64,000 bases of DNA from Chitinophagaceae bacterium (GCA_024707305.1 JANPZZ010000010.1:109531-173530), one strand, 5' to 3'. Positions 32,090 to 43,856 are shown, counted from the first letter of the stretch. Numbers and translations: made by a program. The notes: generated by a model from the letters alone, not told the origin.

Positions 32090-35000
32090 TTAACTAAACA
32101 GGTACTCAACGTCTTCCCTCGACAGACTCTTCACAAAGCTGCTGTCGTCGGCGATAAGTTCTTTGGCCAGGGCGCGTTTTTTGTCCTGAAGCTGCAGGAT
32201 CTTGTCTTCAATCGTGTCTTTACAAATCATGCGATAAGCAAAGATATTTTTGGTTTGACCAATACGGTGTGTACGGTCAATTGCCTGTTGCTCCACGGCG
32301 GGGTTCCACCAGGGATCCACGATATAAACGTAGTCGGCGGCGGTAAGGTTAAGACCCACACCACCCGCTTTCAGTGAAATCAGGAACACGCGAACACTTT
32401 CATCGTTTTGAAAACGCTGAATCGCTTTCTCCCTGTCGGGGGCGCTGGTACTTCCATCAAAATATTCATACTTCACGCCGAGTTCATCAAGTTTGCCTTT
32501 TATTAAAGCCAACATTCCCAAAAACTGCGAGAAGATCAGGGCTTTGTGGTTGCTGATGTTTTCCGTCAGCTCCCTTCCGATTTCTTCCAGTTTGATAGAA
32601 TGGTTTTCAAACTTCTCATCTTCATTCAAAATTGCGGGCGAATCACAGATCTGGCGCAACTTCATCAATCCCTGCAGAATGGTCAGTTGTGAACGCTGAA
32701 TGCCCTGTTCCTGGATTGTACCCAGGATCTTATCGCGGAAATCGTTGCGGTAGGCGTCATATATTTTGCGTTGTTCATCTTCCATCTCACACCACAAAAT
32801 CATTTCCTGCTTTTCCGGAAGATCTTTGGCCACCTGCTCCTTTGTACGACGAAGGATAAAAGGATACAGTATCTTTTTCAAATGCTCTTTACGATCCTGC
32901 TCGCCAAACTTGTCGATAGGAATCGCAAACTCCTGGCGGAAATGTTCCATTGATCCAAGCATACCCGGATTCAGGAAGTGCATTTGTGCGAATACATCAA
33001 ATGTATTGTTCTGCAAAGGCGTACCACTCATGCAAAGCCTGTGTTTTGCATTCAGCAGGCAGGCCGCTTTTGTTACTTTACTCGCGGGGTTTTTAATCGC
33101 CTGGCTTTCATCCAGGATCACACAATCAAACTGCACACTCATCAGCAATTTAATATCGCTGCGCAGCGTTCCGTATGTTGTAATTGTAACATCATGATCG
33201 AGTATTTCCTCTTTGCTGCGCGTACGCGTAGCACCATGATGTATTTTATAAGTGAGCTTGGGCGTGAATTTTTTAATCTCACTTTCCCAGTTGTAAATAA
33301 GTGTTGTCGGGCACACCACCAGCGCTTTCACGCCGTCGTTTTCTGCCCTTACGTGCTCCAGGAAAGAAAGCGCCTGCACAGTTTTACCCAAACCCATATC
33401 GTCGGCAAGTATGCCGCCCCATTTGATTTCGCGCAGGTAATTCAGCCATTGAAAGCCCGCCACCTGGTAGGGTCGCAGAATGGGGTGTAAATGCTCCGGC
33501 GGATCAATTTCTTTAATGTTGTTAAACTGACGCAGATTTTCATACTTTTCTTCCAGTTGTACAACCAGCTCTTCTTCATCGCGGTTTTCATACAACTCGT
33601 CCACCACGCTCAGGTGAAAGCGCGAGAGTTTCAGGTTTTGGTTATTGCCTTCGCCCACGCGGAAAAGCAGCGAATATTTTTTCAACCACTCTTCGGGTAA
33701 AATACCGAGCGTACCATCATTCAACTGCACAAACTGCTGCTTATTTGCAAGCGCACGTTTTACCTCGGCTACCGTTACTTTTTGGTCGCCAAATACAATG
33801 TCCACCTTCGCATCAAACCAGTCTGTATTGCTGCTAATGAAAATTTTGGTTTGTGGTTTCGCTGTATTGAACCGGAAATTCTTCAGCGCTTCAAAACCAA
33901 ACACGGGTGTTTTCATGTCCTTCATCGCATCCACAAACAAAAAGAACCAGTTGTTTTTTAAAACATCTGTTCCTTTCAGCGCAAGCGAGCCATTATCTTC
34001 ATTATAAATAAAGTTGGAGTGAAGCGCCTGAAGTTTGTCGATAAATGCTTTTTCTGCTTCGCGATTACGATGAACAATCATCAGCTTTTCACCTCTTGGC
34101 ACCACAATCTCATCGCGGTCGCGCGAGCGTGTTTCATATCCTTTATAAGAAAACTGAGGTTGAAACACCAGGAAGTCACCTTTTTCCACGAGGAAGAGAT
34201 TAACATCGGGATCACCATCCTTCACTTCTTCCACCAGGCTGCGGTCGAAATCAACCTTATATTCCCGCGCCAGCGGTATCAGAAAATCATTGAGTGTCTT
34301 TTCCCATTTCTCATCTTCCACTTCCATTACACCATCAGGCAGAAATTTTTCCACCAGGTGCGGTACTTCATTCGCCGACCAGCAATGCAGTTGGTGATTG
34401 TAAAGGAAGAATAATGGAGATATTGTTTCATTCTCATCCACATCGTGCTCCATGCTACCCGTTTGTACGCGCATACTAATGCCGTATCCGCCATTTTTCT
34501 TTACAAAAAAGCGGGGGACCGCATCTGCGTTTCCTACCTGTAGTGGTTGAAGGTTGGCGGTTTTAAATTGCTTTCCTTCGGGTAAGATATAAAACAGGGG
34601 CTGATCCTCACGAGGTGCACATAGTTGTTTGAGCCGCGGGAACAGGTATTCTGAAATCAATTCTTTTGTTTCAGCAGGAAGATCATCCTCTTCGTGATGA
34701 ATGATGTTTTCCCAGATTCCCGAGAATGGCGAGTTACGACTTACGAACTTGTTAATCTCCGATTCCTGGAGTTTCCGTAAAAGCGCCATCATCTCGCGGT
34801 CTTTTTCAGGCAGCTTTTCAAGATCAACATAGCGGCTGATATCTGCTTTCTCAGCTTTACCAGCAAAACCATCATTCGCTTCGTTGGGTTCGCCGAGTAT
34901 AGCATCAACGGTAAAGAAGGGATAGGTTTTTTTGTTCAGGTTGATCACAGTACCCAGTCGAAGCGCAGGGCGCACAGGCGCTTCTTCTTCCACCACTTCC

Positions 35001-35856
35001 ACTTCCTGTTTCTTTTCTTTTACAATCGTGGGCGGCGTTACCGGGCGATTGGGATTCGCAAGCGGCGTTACACGTTTAATGCTTGCATCCAAAACACGTA
35101 GGTAGGGTTTGCCTTCTTTGTATGCAAACTCAAACTTTCCTTTCAAATCGTCTTTCAGCGAATAACCATACGCTTCCAGCAATTTATTTTTTCTTTATCC
35201 CAGTTGCGAATGCTATCAAAGTAATTGGCACCATGTGCGTTCAATAACTGTAAGAATACAATTACTTTGGGCAAACAAAGCGGATGATCCGGATCATGAT
35301 AGTCGCAACTGGTATCAAAATTTCTTTCTTCGTTTTTACGAATGATGACGGAATATTTTTTGCCTTCCAGCACAACCGTTGCTTTCACCATTTCGTTCTC
35401 TGCGGTTTCAATACTCGCTTTTTGCGTGCGCAGGTATTGTTCAGCATCCGCAAATACAGTGGGCGATGAAAGCAGTCGAAGCGTTTTAAGTTCAATCGAC
35501 TTCATCTTTGCTACCGTATGTCGCTGATCGTATTCAACATCTTCAGTTTGCAGGTGTCCGCGATCAATCATTTCCTGCAACTGAAACAGCGAAGCGGTTT
35601 CATGGCGACAAATGTCTCCAATATTATAAGGACAGCTGCATCGCAGCGAAAGCCCTTTTGGATCCCTGAATTTGGTAATATATACGCGGTAAAATGTAGA
35701 GTAGCTGTCGTCTTTCACACGAAAAACGGCTGAGCCAAATAGATCGTCGTATTCAACAAGTTCAACGAAGCCAATTGCATGGATCTTTTTTCCACGTCGG
35801 ATCACTTCGTCAGTACCATGCGTATAAACGTACTTTAACAGATGCGGTAGCGCCAT
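32090..35856 (-). CDS. SWI2/SNF2-family DEAD/DEAH helicase with N-terminal SWIM zinc finger; frameshift at T6 (35187-35192)
   Basis: SWIM-like CSCPYNIGDICRHETA in ORF 35155..35856; GGILADDMGLGKTVQALSFL, DESQAIKNP, VYIVDPWWNPAVEQQAIDRTHRIGQ in 32090..35182. Confidence 0.92.
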
Positions 35857-36175
35857 AGATAAGTTTACGGTTCAAAATCGAAAACCCATAGCCGTAAGCT
35901 GAAAACGGTTTTCGTTAGGTTGCCTTCCCTGACACCATAGAACACAGCCTGGACAATGGTTCCAAAGAGGGCAATCGGCAAATCTAAACGATTTGAGGTG
36001 GGATTTCCTACCAAAAGGAACAAGATTTCTAAAAAATTTTCAGGATGCTTTTTTGCTAAAAAATCTTTGTACCTTTATAAGTTTGTCTTTTTCGGTACAG
36101 GCAAAAATTTTCCTTCTTAATATTTATCTGAATTCCCGCAATTTCTATTCCTGGACTTGTTGCTTACAACATCCT

Positions 36176-36901
36176 TTATACGCAGGTCAAACGACCTTCC
36201 TTGTATTCTGGAAGTACATTCGCCAAATCGGGTGTAAGACAGTAGCGGATATCGTCGATAAGACCAAAGCGTTCTACCAGGCGGTGATAGTGTGTGAGTT
36301 TGGGAGCGAAGTCGATGAGATTGTTTTTGTGCTTTGTATACATCTGTTCTGCCATCAGCGAACTATCGCAGTGAATGGTGAAGTGCTTCTTCAGGCGATG
36401 TATTACCGCCCCTGCAAACAATGTGTCTTCCAGGTTAAAGCGATCTTTCCATCCTGCGCAACCCAATACAACGTTTTTGCCTTTGGAGGCGAGATAATCA
36501 ACAACAGCAGAAAGATTAGGGAATGATCCGGAGATGATGGTTTCTGCGCCTCTTTCCAGTGCCATGTGCAATAAGCGGGTTCCGTTGGTGGTGGTTAACA
36601 CCAGTGTGCGACCTTCTACAAATTCTCGAGTGTATTCAAGTGGTGAGTTGCCGTGTTCCAAACCATCTGCAATTTTCCCGTCACGTTCGCCGGCTGCGAT
36701 ACCGCCGATGCTGCGGCTGATTTCAATTGCCTTGGGCACCGAGTCAACAGGTATCACGCATTTCGCTCCATTATAAAGCGCTGATGCAATGGTACTTGTA
36801 GCACGAAATACATCGATGATCACAACAACACTGTTGTTGAGGTCATATAAATTGAGCAATGCCGGTGACAGAGATGTATAAAGAGTGGGTTTGTTATTCA
36901 T
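36176..36901 (-). CDS. comB: 2-phosphosulfolactate phosphatase (ComB family)
   Basis: VVVIIDVFRATSTIASALYNGAKCVIPVDSVPKAIEI...GERDGKIADGLEHGNSPLEY...TTTNGTRLL...LGCAGWKDRFNLEDTLFAGA. Confidence 0.85.
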   Translation of the reverse strand: MNNKPTLYTSLSPALLNLYDLNNSVVVIIDVFRATSTIASALYNGAKCVIPVDSVPKAIEISRSIGGIAAGERDGKIADGLEHGNSPLEYTREFVEGRTLVLTTTNGTRLLHMALERGAETIISGSFPNLSAVVDYLASKGKNVVLGCAGWKDRFNLEDTLFAGAVIHRLKKHFTIHCDSSLMAEQMYTKHKNNLIDFAPKLTHYHRLVERFGLIDDIRYCLTPDLANVLPEYKEGRLTCV

Positions 36902-37021
36902 ACTGCGGGCGCAAATGTACGAAAATGCAGTGATTGGCTGCAGCGGGGCGGGTCTTGAGCCAGTCACGCCCGGATACAGAAATTAATAAAATTCTAATAA
37001 CCAGTCATGTATGTGAAATAA

Positions 37022-37507
37022 TTAAGCGGATGCTTTTTGCAGTATCCCTCTCCAGTTTTCGCCTTCTGCATATTCTTTGATTACCAGGTTGCGCTCTTCA
37101 ATCAGGCGGCGCATATAGCGTGTGAGATACAGTGTGTTCACCACCCGTCCGAAAGCGCCAAATGGCGCTTCAAAATCGATAATATCGATCATGATCGTAC
37201 CATTATCGCAGGGCTTGAAATGATGTTCATGTTTCAACATTTTGAAGTCACCTTCAATCTGCTCGTCCACAAACATCGTTTTCTTTTTCATCTCTGTGAT
37301 CTTGGCGCGCAACATCCGGTTTTTAAATAAATGACGCGCCTTCCAGGTCACTGTTTCATCTTTTTCTATTAATCCAAAACGCACACCCGACACCGCCTGC
37401 TCCCCGTACTGCTTCATCGATTCACTATGTAAATCAATACTGCGCGACAAATCAAAAACCCTGTCAGAAGGCGCGGCAATAAATGTTGTAAGATGAATCC
37501 GGGGCAT
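37022..37507 (-). CDS. SRPBCC family protein
   Basis: IHLTTFIAAPSDRVFDLSRSIDLHSESM...GRVVNTLYLTRYMRRLIEERN. Confidence 0.8.
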   Translation of the reverse strand: MPRIHLTTFIAAPSDRVFDLSRSIDLHSESMKQYGEQAVSGVRFGLIEKDETVTWKARHLFKNRMLRAKITEMKKKTMFVDEQIEGDFKMLKHEHHFKPCDNGTIMIDIIDFEAPFGAFGRVVNTLYLTRYMRRLIEERNLVIKEYAEGENWRGILQKASA

Positions 37508-37542
37508 GAGAGCAATTTTTACAATCTACAGGTATATTTTAT

Positions 37543-38628
37543 TTATGAAAATGGAAGTTTGGCAACGCGTGCCTGCAAAAGTTTATCACGCACTTTAATA
37601 AACACCGGCGTGTCTATACTCGCAAATTCAGTATTCACATAACCCAGACCAATTGCTTTACCCAGGCTGGGTGATTGTGTACCGCTGGTAACATGTCCAA
37701 TCGTTGTTCCGTCCTGGTCTTTTATTTCATAGCCGTGGCGGGGAATGCCTTTGTCGGTTAATTCAAATCCAACCAGTTTGCGTTTCACGCCTGCTTCTTT
37801 TTGCGCTTTCAACTTATCTGAAGCGGTAAATTCTTTAGTGAATTTAGTGATCCATCCCAGGCCTGCTTCGAGCGGACTGGTGTTGTCGTCGATATCATTG
37901 CCGTATAAGCAATAACCCATTTCCAAACGAAGGGTATCACGAGCGCCCAGGCCAATGGGTCGGATGCCGGCTTCTGCGCCCGCTGCAAAAATTGCATCCC
38001 ATATTTTGATCGCATCATCACCTTTATCTTCAAAATAAATTTCAACACCACCTGCACCGGTGTACCCCGTTGCACTCACCAACACATTTTCCACGCCTGC
38101 AAATTTACCTTTGGCAAATGTGTAATATTTCATGTTCAGCAGATCAATCTCTGTGAGAGTTTGCAGAATGCGGGTAGCATTGGGACCCTGTACAGCCAGC
38201 AAACCTGTTTTATCGGAGATGTTGTGCATCTCCACATTTTCTGTATTGAATTGCTGAATCCAGTTCCAGTCTTTTTCAATGTTGGAAGCATTTACTACCA
38301 ACATATAAACCTTGTTTTCTTCGATACAATAAACCAGCAGATCGTCAACAATACCAGCTTCGTGATTGGGAAGGCAGCTGTATTGCGCCTGGCCGGCTTT
38401 CAGTTTCGAAGCATCGTTGCTCGTTACACGTTGAATAAGATCCAGTGCGCTATCGCCTTTTAAAATAAATTCACCCATATGGCTTACATCAAACACACCA
38501 GCATTGCGTCGCACGGCCGCGTGCTCGTCGTTAATACCTGCATAACTCACAGGCATGTTATAACCAGCGAAATCTACCATCTTGGCGCCCAGGGCAATGT
38601 GTTTGTCTGTAAAAGGTGTACGTTTCAT
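37543..38628 (-). CDS. gcvT: Glycine cleavage system T protein (aminomethyltransferase)
   Basis: [73 protein letters not shown]. Confidence 0.95.
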   Translation of the reverse strand: MKRTPFTDKHIALGAKMVDFAGYNMPVSYAGINDEHAAVRRNAGVFDVSHMGEFILKGDSALDLIQRVTSNDASKLKAGQAQYSCLPNHEAGIVDDLLVYCIEENKVYMLVVNASNIEKDWNWIQQFNTENVEMHNISDKTGLLAVQGPNATRILQTLTEIDLLNMKYYTFAKGKFAGVENVLVSATGYTGAGGVEIYFEDKGDDAIKIWDAIFAAGAEAGIRPIGLGARDTLRLEMGYCLYGNDIDDNTSPLEAGLGWITKFTKEFTASDKLKAQKEAGVKRKLVGFELTDKGIPRHGYEIKDQDGTTIGHVTSGTQSPSLGKAIGLGYVNTEFASIDTPVFIKVRDKLLQARVAKLPFS

Positions 38629-38723
38629 GTTTTTGTTTATTGTTCGCAAAGGTAAGCGTTACAATGATTTTAAAAGAACGATAAGAAGCTGACCCTTCTA
38701 GAGCAATTGCCTTAAAAAGGAAA

Positions 38724-38740
38724 GCCCCCTCATTGGGGGC
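38724..38740 (-). terminator. Terminator hairpin GCCCCCAATGAGGGGGC (minus strand)
   Basis: Stem 6-7 bp followed on minus strand by TTTCCTTTTT; preceded by a second hairpin GCCCGAT..ATCGGGC. Confidence 0.7.
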
Positions 38741-38936
38741 CTGACCTGCCCGATAGACATCGGGCGTCAACTTCAACCTTCTTTCATGGCTACGCCACCG
38801 GCGGCGAATAAGTTTAATGGTTCGCGGTTTTTGATCTTCTGCCTGCTTTGACGCATACTGCAACAGGCAGGTTACAGCTTAATTCAATTTTATCAGCGAC
38901 AAGAGGGACGGTGACCCGATTCCGGCAAAATCTTCT

Positions 38937-41079
38937 TTATCGTCCATTGATTCTTTGCGTGTTGTCGCCTTTTTTAAGCTCGTTTTGTTTTTCTTCCAGC
39001 TCACGGATGCGGCGCTCTGATTCTTCCTTCTTTTCTTTTTCGCGTTCCAACTGGCGTTTTATTTCAAAACTGTCGTGTTGTTCCTGGCTGTTGCGGCGCT
39101 CGTAAACCCTGCCAGTATTGCGATTCAAAACCCGGCCCTGTTCGTCGCGAAGATTTCCATCGGCGTCCATCAGGTAATCTTTATCTGATTGAAAACGGAA
39201 ACCACCCCAATCATCAGTCACTTCCATATCAATAATTCCTTTGCTGTTGCGACGTTTGATTTTCACATTTACCGGATTCAGTTTATCATGAATGCTACGA
39301 TCGAAACGGATTTTTTTGCCTACAGGTATTTTAATTTCCACCTCAACATGTTGTGCGCGATATTTCGCTTCTTTTCCAATTGCAAACCCATTTGCCAGAT
39401 CGAGCACATCATCATATGAACGTACTGAGTAAACGATCTTCTCTGCACGATCCATCGCGTCCTCACGCGAGCTGCCGTTTGCATGGCGACGAAGGACAAC
39501 ATGATATTTGTCGTCGAGGCTGCGGCCCACTGAAAAACGAACCCAGGAAAGTTTAAGTGTATCAGTTGAAAGATCCCAACCTTCACCCCCCGTCATTGAT
39601 CCACGCAAAACTGCCGGTATAGTCAAGTTCAGGTTGTGAAACAGCAACTGTTAATTTATCACTGGTGGGTTGCTCAATGGATATTACTTCTTCGGAATAT
39701 TCAGCTTCACGGAAATCGCGGACAACGCTACTTACAAACAATATCATGCTGATCCAGCCAATTGTCCATAACGCGCCAAATGTCCAACCCAGGTAACTGT
39801 TTCTGGAGCGTGTATTCATGATCCTGCGAATGATCCATGTGATTAAAGCAATCAATGGTACTAACAGGAAAAATATCAAAGTACCCCAGGCATAAACCTG
39901 TTGCCAGTTGCTGGTCCACAAAAAGTTGTTAATAGGCCACCAGGCGATGCCGCCAAAAAGGAGAGCAATCATTCCCACAAATAATGCAAACGCGATGGTT
40001 CCGAAGATGAAAAGGAAAAATGCTTTGAATACTACTCCTATTGCATGTCCAACACCAGAACCACCCTTGCGTGCAGTTTCACTTACTTCACTCGCCCATT
40101 CGCGGCCTCTGGTTTGTGAGAACTCGCGTGCTTTGTTGGTTAAGTTTTGTGCAGACTGATTAACTTCGTCAGTCCATTGTTTTACGCGGTCTTTTACAGT
40201 GCCCATTCCTTCGCGCACATTTTGGCGGATGCTGTTTACATCAACTTTCTCGCCACGCATTTCCATTTTTTCATAAGGCGTTCTTGCTTCAGGCAACACG
40301 ATCCAGAGAACCAGGTATGCCAGGAAGAATGTGCCACCTAATGAACCAAATACGATGTTGGGATAAACAGCAAACCCATGACCCCAGCTCACCCAGTTAA
40401 GTACACTGATAACGGCGCTGAAAATAAATGGTGCCGCAAAGATCAAACGGAGGGTAGAAGTGCGGATATTAAAATATGCAGCCAAACCTCCTGCCACACC
40501 ACCTATAACACGATCATCAGGATTACGGAACAGGCGTTTACCGCCGTAAGACTCGAGGTCTCTTGTCGGCAATATCATCCACAACAAGAGATAAATAATA
40601 AAGCCCAGGCCGAACCCACCAAAAGTGATGATGGCAAAGAGAATTCGAACGATCGCCGGATCGGTATTGATGTAGTTGGCGATACCACTACATACACCGC
40701 CGATAAATTTATCGCTGTTGTCGCGGTACAGGCGGCCACCTTTATGGCGGGCATAGGAAGTGCGGCTCTCATTGCTTTGTGTATGTGCGTGTGCCGATTC
40801 AGTTTCTTCAGCGTCTATTGCGTCAAAATCTTCGGGGCGGCCCATGCTGGCTATGATCTCTTCTATATCAGCTTCGGTAACCGCAGCAGCGCCTTTCCTT
40901 ACTTTGTCGCTCATCAGCTCTGCGATACGGCTCTCAATATCATTGATGATTTCATCACGCCCTTCTTCATTCGCAAAGTAGCGGCGCAGGCTTTCAATAT
41001 ACCCTTGCAGTTTCTCGTAAGCGGCATCCTCTATCGGTATTACGCGTCCACTCAGGTTTATGTTGATGATCTTTTTCAT
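38937..41079 (-). CDS. PspC domain protein (tandem PspC-like domains); frameshift at C6 (39586-39591)
   Basis: GGRLYRDNSDKFIGGVCSGIANYINTDPAIVRILFA and KRLFRNPDDRVIGGVAGGLAAYFNI; joins SFAWINDGGEGWDLSTDTLKLSWV. Confidence 0.88.
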
Positions 41080-41103
41080 GTGTCAAAATTTGAGGTTGAA
41101 GTC

Positions 41104-41448
41104 TTAGTTGGTGCCGGTTGGTTTAATTGCCGTAAGCGTATTTACACCGTTCGACAATTCATTCCATGTTTGTTCCAGCTCTTTGTAAAAATTTTCGCCT
41201 TTTTCTGTCAGCGAAAAGTATTTGCGGGGAGGTCCTGAATTGCTCTCTACCCATCGGTAGGTCAGCATGTCGGCGTTCTTTAGCCGCGTCAATAAAGGAT
41301 ACAGTGTTCCTTCCAGGATTTGAAGATTGGCATTCCGCATTTCCTCCACAATGTCACTGGGGTAGGCCTCGCCCCGGCGAATGATGGAGAGAATACAGAA
41401 CTCCAAAATCCCTTTCCGCATCTGGCTCTGCGTGTTTTCTATATTCAT
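41104..41448 (-). CDS. PadR family transcriptional regulator
   Basis: MRKGILEFCILSIIRRGEAYPSDIVEEMRNANLQILEGTLYPLLTRLKNADMLTYRW...PRKYFSLTEKG. Confidence 0.9.
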   Translation of the reverse strand: MNIENTQSQMRKGILEFCILSIIRRGEAYPSDIVEEMRNANLQILEGTLYPLLTRLKNADMLTYRWVESNSGPPRKYFSLTEKGENFYKELEQTWNELSNGVNTLTAIKPTGTN

Positions 41449-41843
41449 AACTACTTCATTTTAGGAAGGGAAAATGATTTTTGTTCTTTGTCAAAATCCA
41501 TTTCCACCTTTTCCATTTTCCTTTGATAGAACAAAGCTAAGGTTAAATACGGTACTATGCAACACCAAGTACCATTTTTTTTTCTAGTAATGAATATTGA
41601 ACAGGAGGCGGTTTTAAATTAAATATTTGATAATCAAGAAATTGAATGAAGTGTGGCGACCGTCCAAAATGATGAATGGCCAAAAACCGGGATGGAGTGC
41701 GTTGCAATTTTCACAAGGGTGGAGGAAAAATGTGTTAGTGTGGTAATATGCTAATGTGGCAATTAAAAATACAATTTGCGGTTGTGTTCCAACATTTTCC
41801 TGTTTCTCATTCCGTACTGTCACATTTCTATGCCCGCATATAT

Positions 41844-43185
41844 CGTCCCTTCGGGACTAAAATAACGAGGGCATCAATGATGTTACAGATATTTCGTCCC
41901 TTCGGGACGAAGGCAATATTCTCGTCGAAATACAGTACGATTTAAATCAAGTATGGCAACCGTATTTAACCTCGCATTTCGTCCCGAAGGGACGCAATGT
42001 CTGTAGCAAAGAATCTCCCCCATATTACCCTAGTCCCGACAGGACGCATATGGAACACTGCCTTTAACGAATGTAAAATGGTTGCCGGATGCATGAGGAT
42101 TTTGATAGAGTTGTGCGAACGATTAAGGCGCCTTATAACGTAGCAGGTTGCAAATTTCTTCCGCCCTATTGAACAGTTCTTTGCGCCCATATATCGTCCC
42201 TTCGGGACGAAGGCAATATTCTCGTCGAAATACAGTACGATTTAAATCAAGTATGGCAACCGTATTTAACCTCACATTCCGTCCCGAAGGGACGCAATGT
42301 CTGTAGCAAAGAATCTCCCCCATATTACCCTAGTCCCGACAGGACGCATATGGAACCCGCATTTAGTGAATGTAAAATGGTTGCCGGATGCATGAGGATT
42401 TTGATAGAAGTGTTCGAACGATTAAGGCGCTTTATGACGCAGCAGGTTGCAAATCTTTTTTCGCCCTATTAAACATTTCCTCGTGCGCATATATCGTCCC
42501 TTCGGGACTCAAAATAACGAGGGCATCAATGTTGCTACAGATATATCGTCCCTTCGGGACGAGGCTATATTCTCGTCGAATTACTCTTCGATTTAAAACA
42601 AGTATGGCAACCGTATTTAACCTCGCATTCCGTCCCTGCGGGACGGGTTGTGGTTAGAAAAGTAGCGCATCTAAAATATGCGTCCCGACAGGACGCGTTG
42701 TGAGGTGTTTGCACAGGATGCAAAACGCCAACGGGTATACTCTTCGATTAAAACAAATATGGTAACTATGCTTTTTCACGCATTCCGTCCCGAAGGGACG
42801 CACTATCTGTAGCAAAAGAATCTCCCCCATATTACCCTAGTCCCGACAGGACGCATATGGAACACTGCCTTTAACGAATGTAAAATGGTTGCAGGATGCA
42901 TGAGGATTTTGATAGAGTTGTGCGAACGATTAAGGCGCCTTATAACGTAGCAGGTTGCAAATTTTTTTCGCCCTATTAAACATTTCCTTTGCGCGCATAT
43001 ATCGTCCCTTCGGGACTCAAACTAAAAAAGATGCTACAGATATTCCGTCCCTTCGGGACGGGCTGTGGTTAGAAAAGGATCGCGTGCAAATGTGACAATT
43101 AAAAATTCTAAACGCAATTCGGTTCTAAACCATTTTCACATTCTCTCATTTACATATTTTCACATTCTTCTCTCCCGTTTGCCGC
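41844..43185. repeat. Palindromic repeat array A (15 CGTCCC/GGGACG hairpins in modular ~300-bp units)
   Basis: Palindromes at 41844,41895,41980,42033,42195,42280,42333,42495,42547,42631,42681,42786,42840,43003,43046; conserved inter-palindrome modules. Confidence 0.95.
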
Positions 43186-43856
43186 TCTAAAAAATAAAAA
43201 TTCATCTCCCTGTTCTCTTCAAATCCCAATCGCTCATAAATCTCAATGGCACGTTTGTTGTCGGCGCGAACATGGAGAAAAGGTAGTTGGTTGTTTGAAA
43301 GTATAATATGCAGTTGATGGAGTAATAACGCTGCTGCATAGCCTTTGCCTGTAAAATCTGGATGTGTACATACCGCGCTGATTTCGGTGAGGTTGTCGAT
43401 ATGTAGTCGCTGGCCGGTCATAGCGGCGAGGCGCCCATCTTCAAAAATGCCGTGGTAGTGCCCAAACTCGATGGTGCGTTTATTGAACGGTCCTGGTTTG
43501 GTGAGTGCAGCCAGGGCAACCATTTCATCAACATGACTTTCGTTTAATGGTTCTGGTTCGATTACCGGGTTGGCGGGCATCACATCATTGCGATAAACAA
43601 ATTGCAGCCCCTTGATTTCTGCTTTTAGTTTCCAAGCATTGGGTATATCAATCTCTTCGGGGGTTGCAAATAGTATGCGACGACCAGCGGGCAACATTTC
43701 ATGTAATTCACGAAAGCCGGTTTCTACATCACAATTGAATCCCGCAAAAGGTGACACTTCCAGGTCAAAGTATTTCACATGCTCCGACCCAAAAGCGCGA
43801 TGGCTTTCATTGCGAGCAAGTGCGCTAAAAACGGGGTTATGCAGGAGGTCGGTCAC
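43146..43856 (-). CDS. GNAT family N-acetyltransferase
   Basis: EISAVCTHPDFTGKGYAAALLLHQL...LHVRADNKRAIEIYERLGFEENREMNFYFL. Confidence 0.85.
   Translation of the reverse strand: MTDLLHNPVFSALARNESHRAFGSEHVKYFDLEVSPFAGFNCDVETGFRELHEMLPAGRRILFATPEEIDIPNAWKLKAEIKGLQFVYRNDVMPANPVIEPEPLNESHVDEMVALAALTKPGPFNKRTIEFGHYHGIFEDGRLAAMTGQRLHIDNLTEISAVCTHPDFTGKGYAAALLLHQLHIILSNNQLPFLHVRADNKRAIEIYERLGFEENREMNFYFLERQTGEKNVKICK

Noticed and set aside
35930-36010. Possible rod-like hairpin or short ORF upstream of the SNF2 helicase (GGTTGCC...GGGCAATC, ACCAT/ATGGT)
   Set aside because: Pairing is partial with large internal loops, no terminator or clear promoter; too weak to claim.
40378-41238. 286-aa ORF on + strand opposite the PspC gene
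   Set aside because: Shadow ORF; the opposite strand carries recognisable PspC domains.
42388-42657. ORFs inside the palindromic arrays (e.g. ...IVPSGLKITRASMLLQIYRPFGT..., ...SLRDGLWLEK...)
   Set aside because: They arise from translating the hairpin repeats (GTCCC/GGGAC gives RPFGT, VPSG, SRRDG); they exist in several frames and both strands with no protein-like features.
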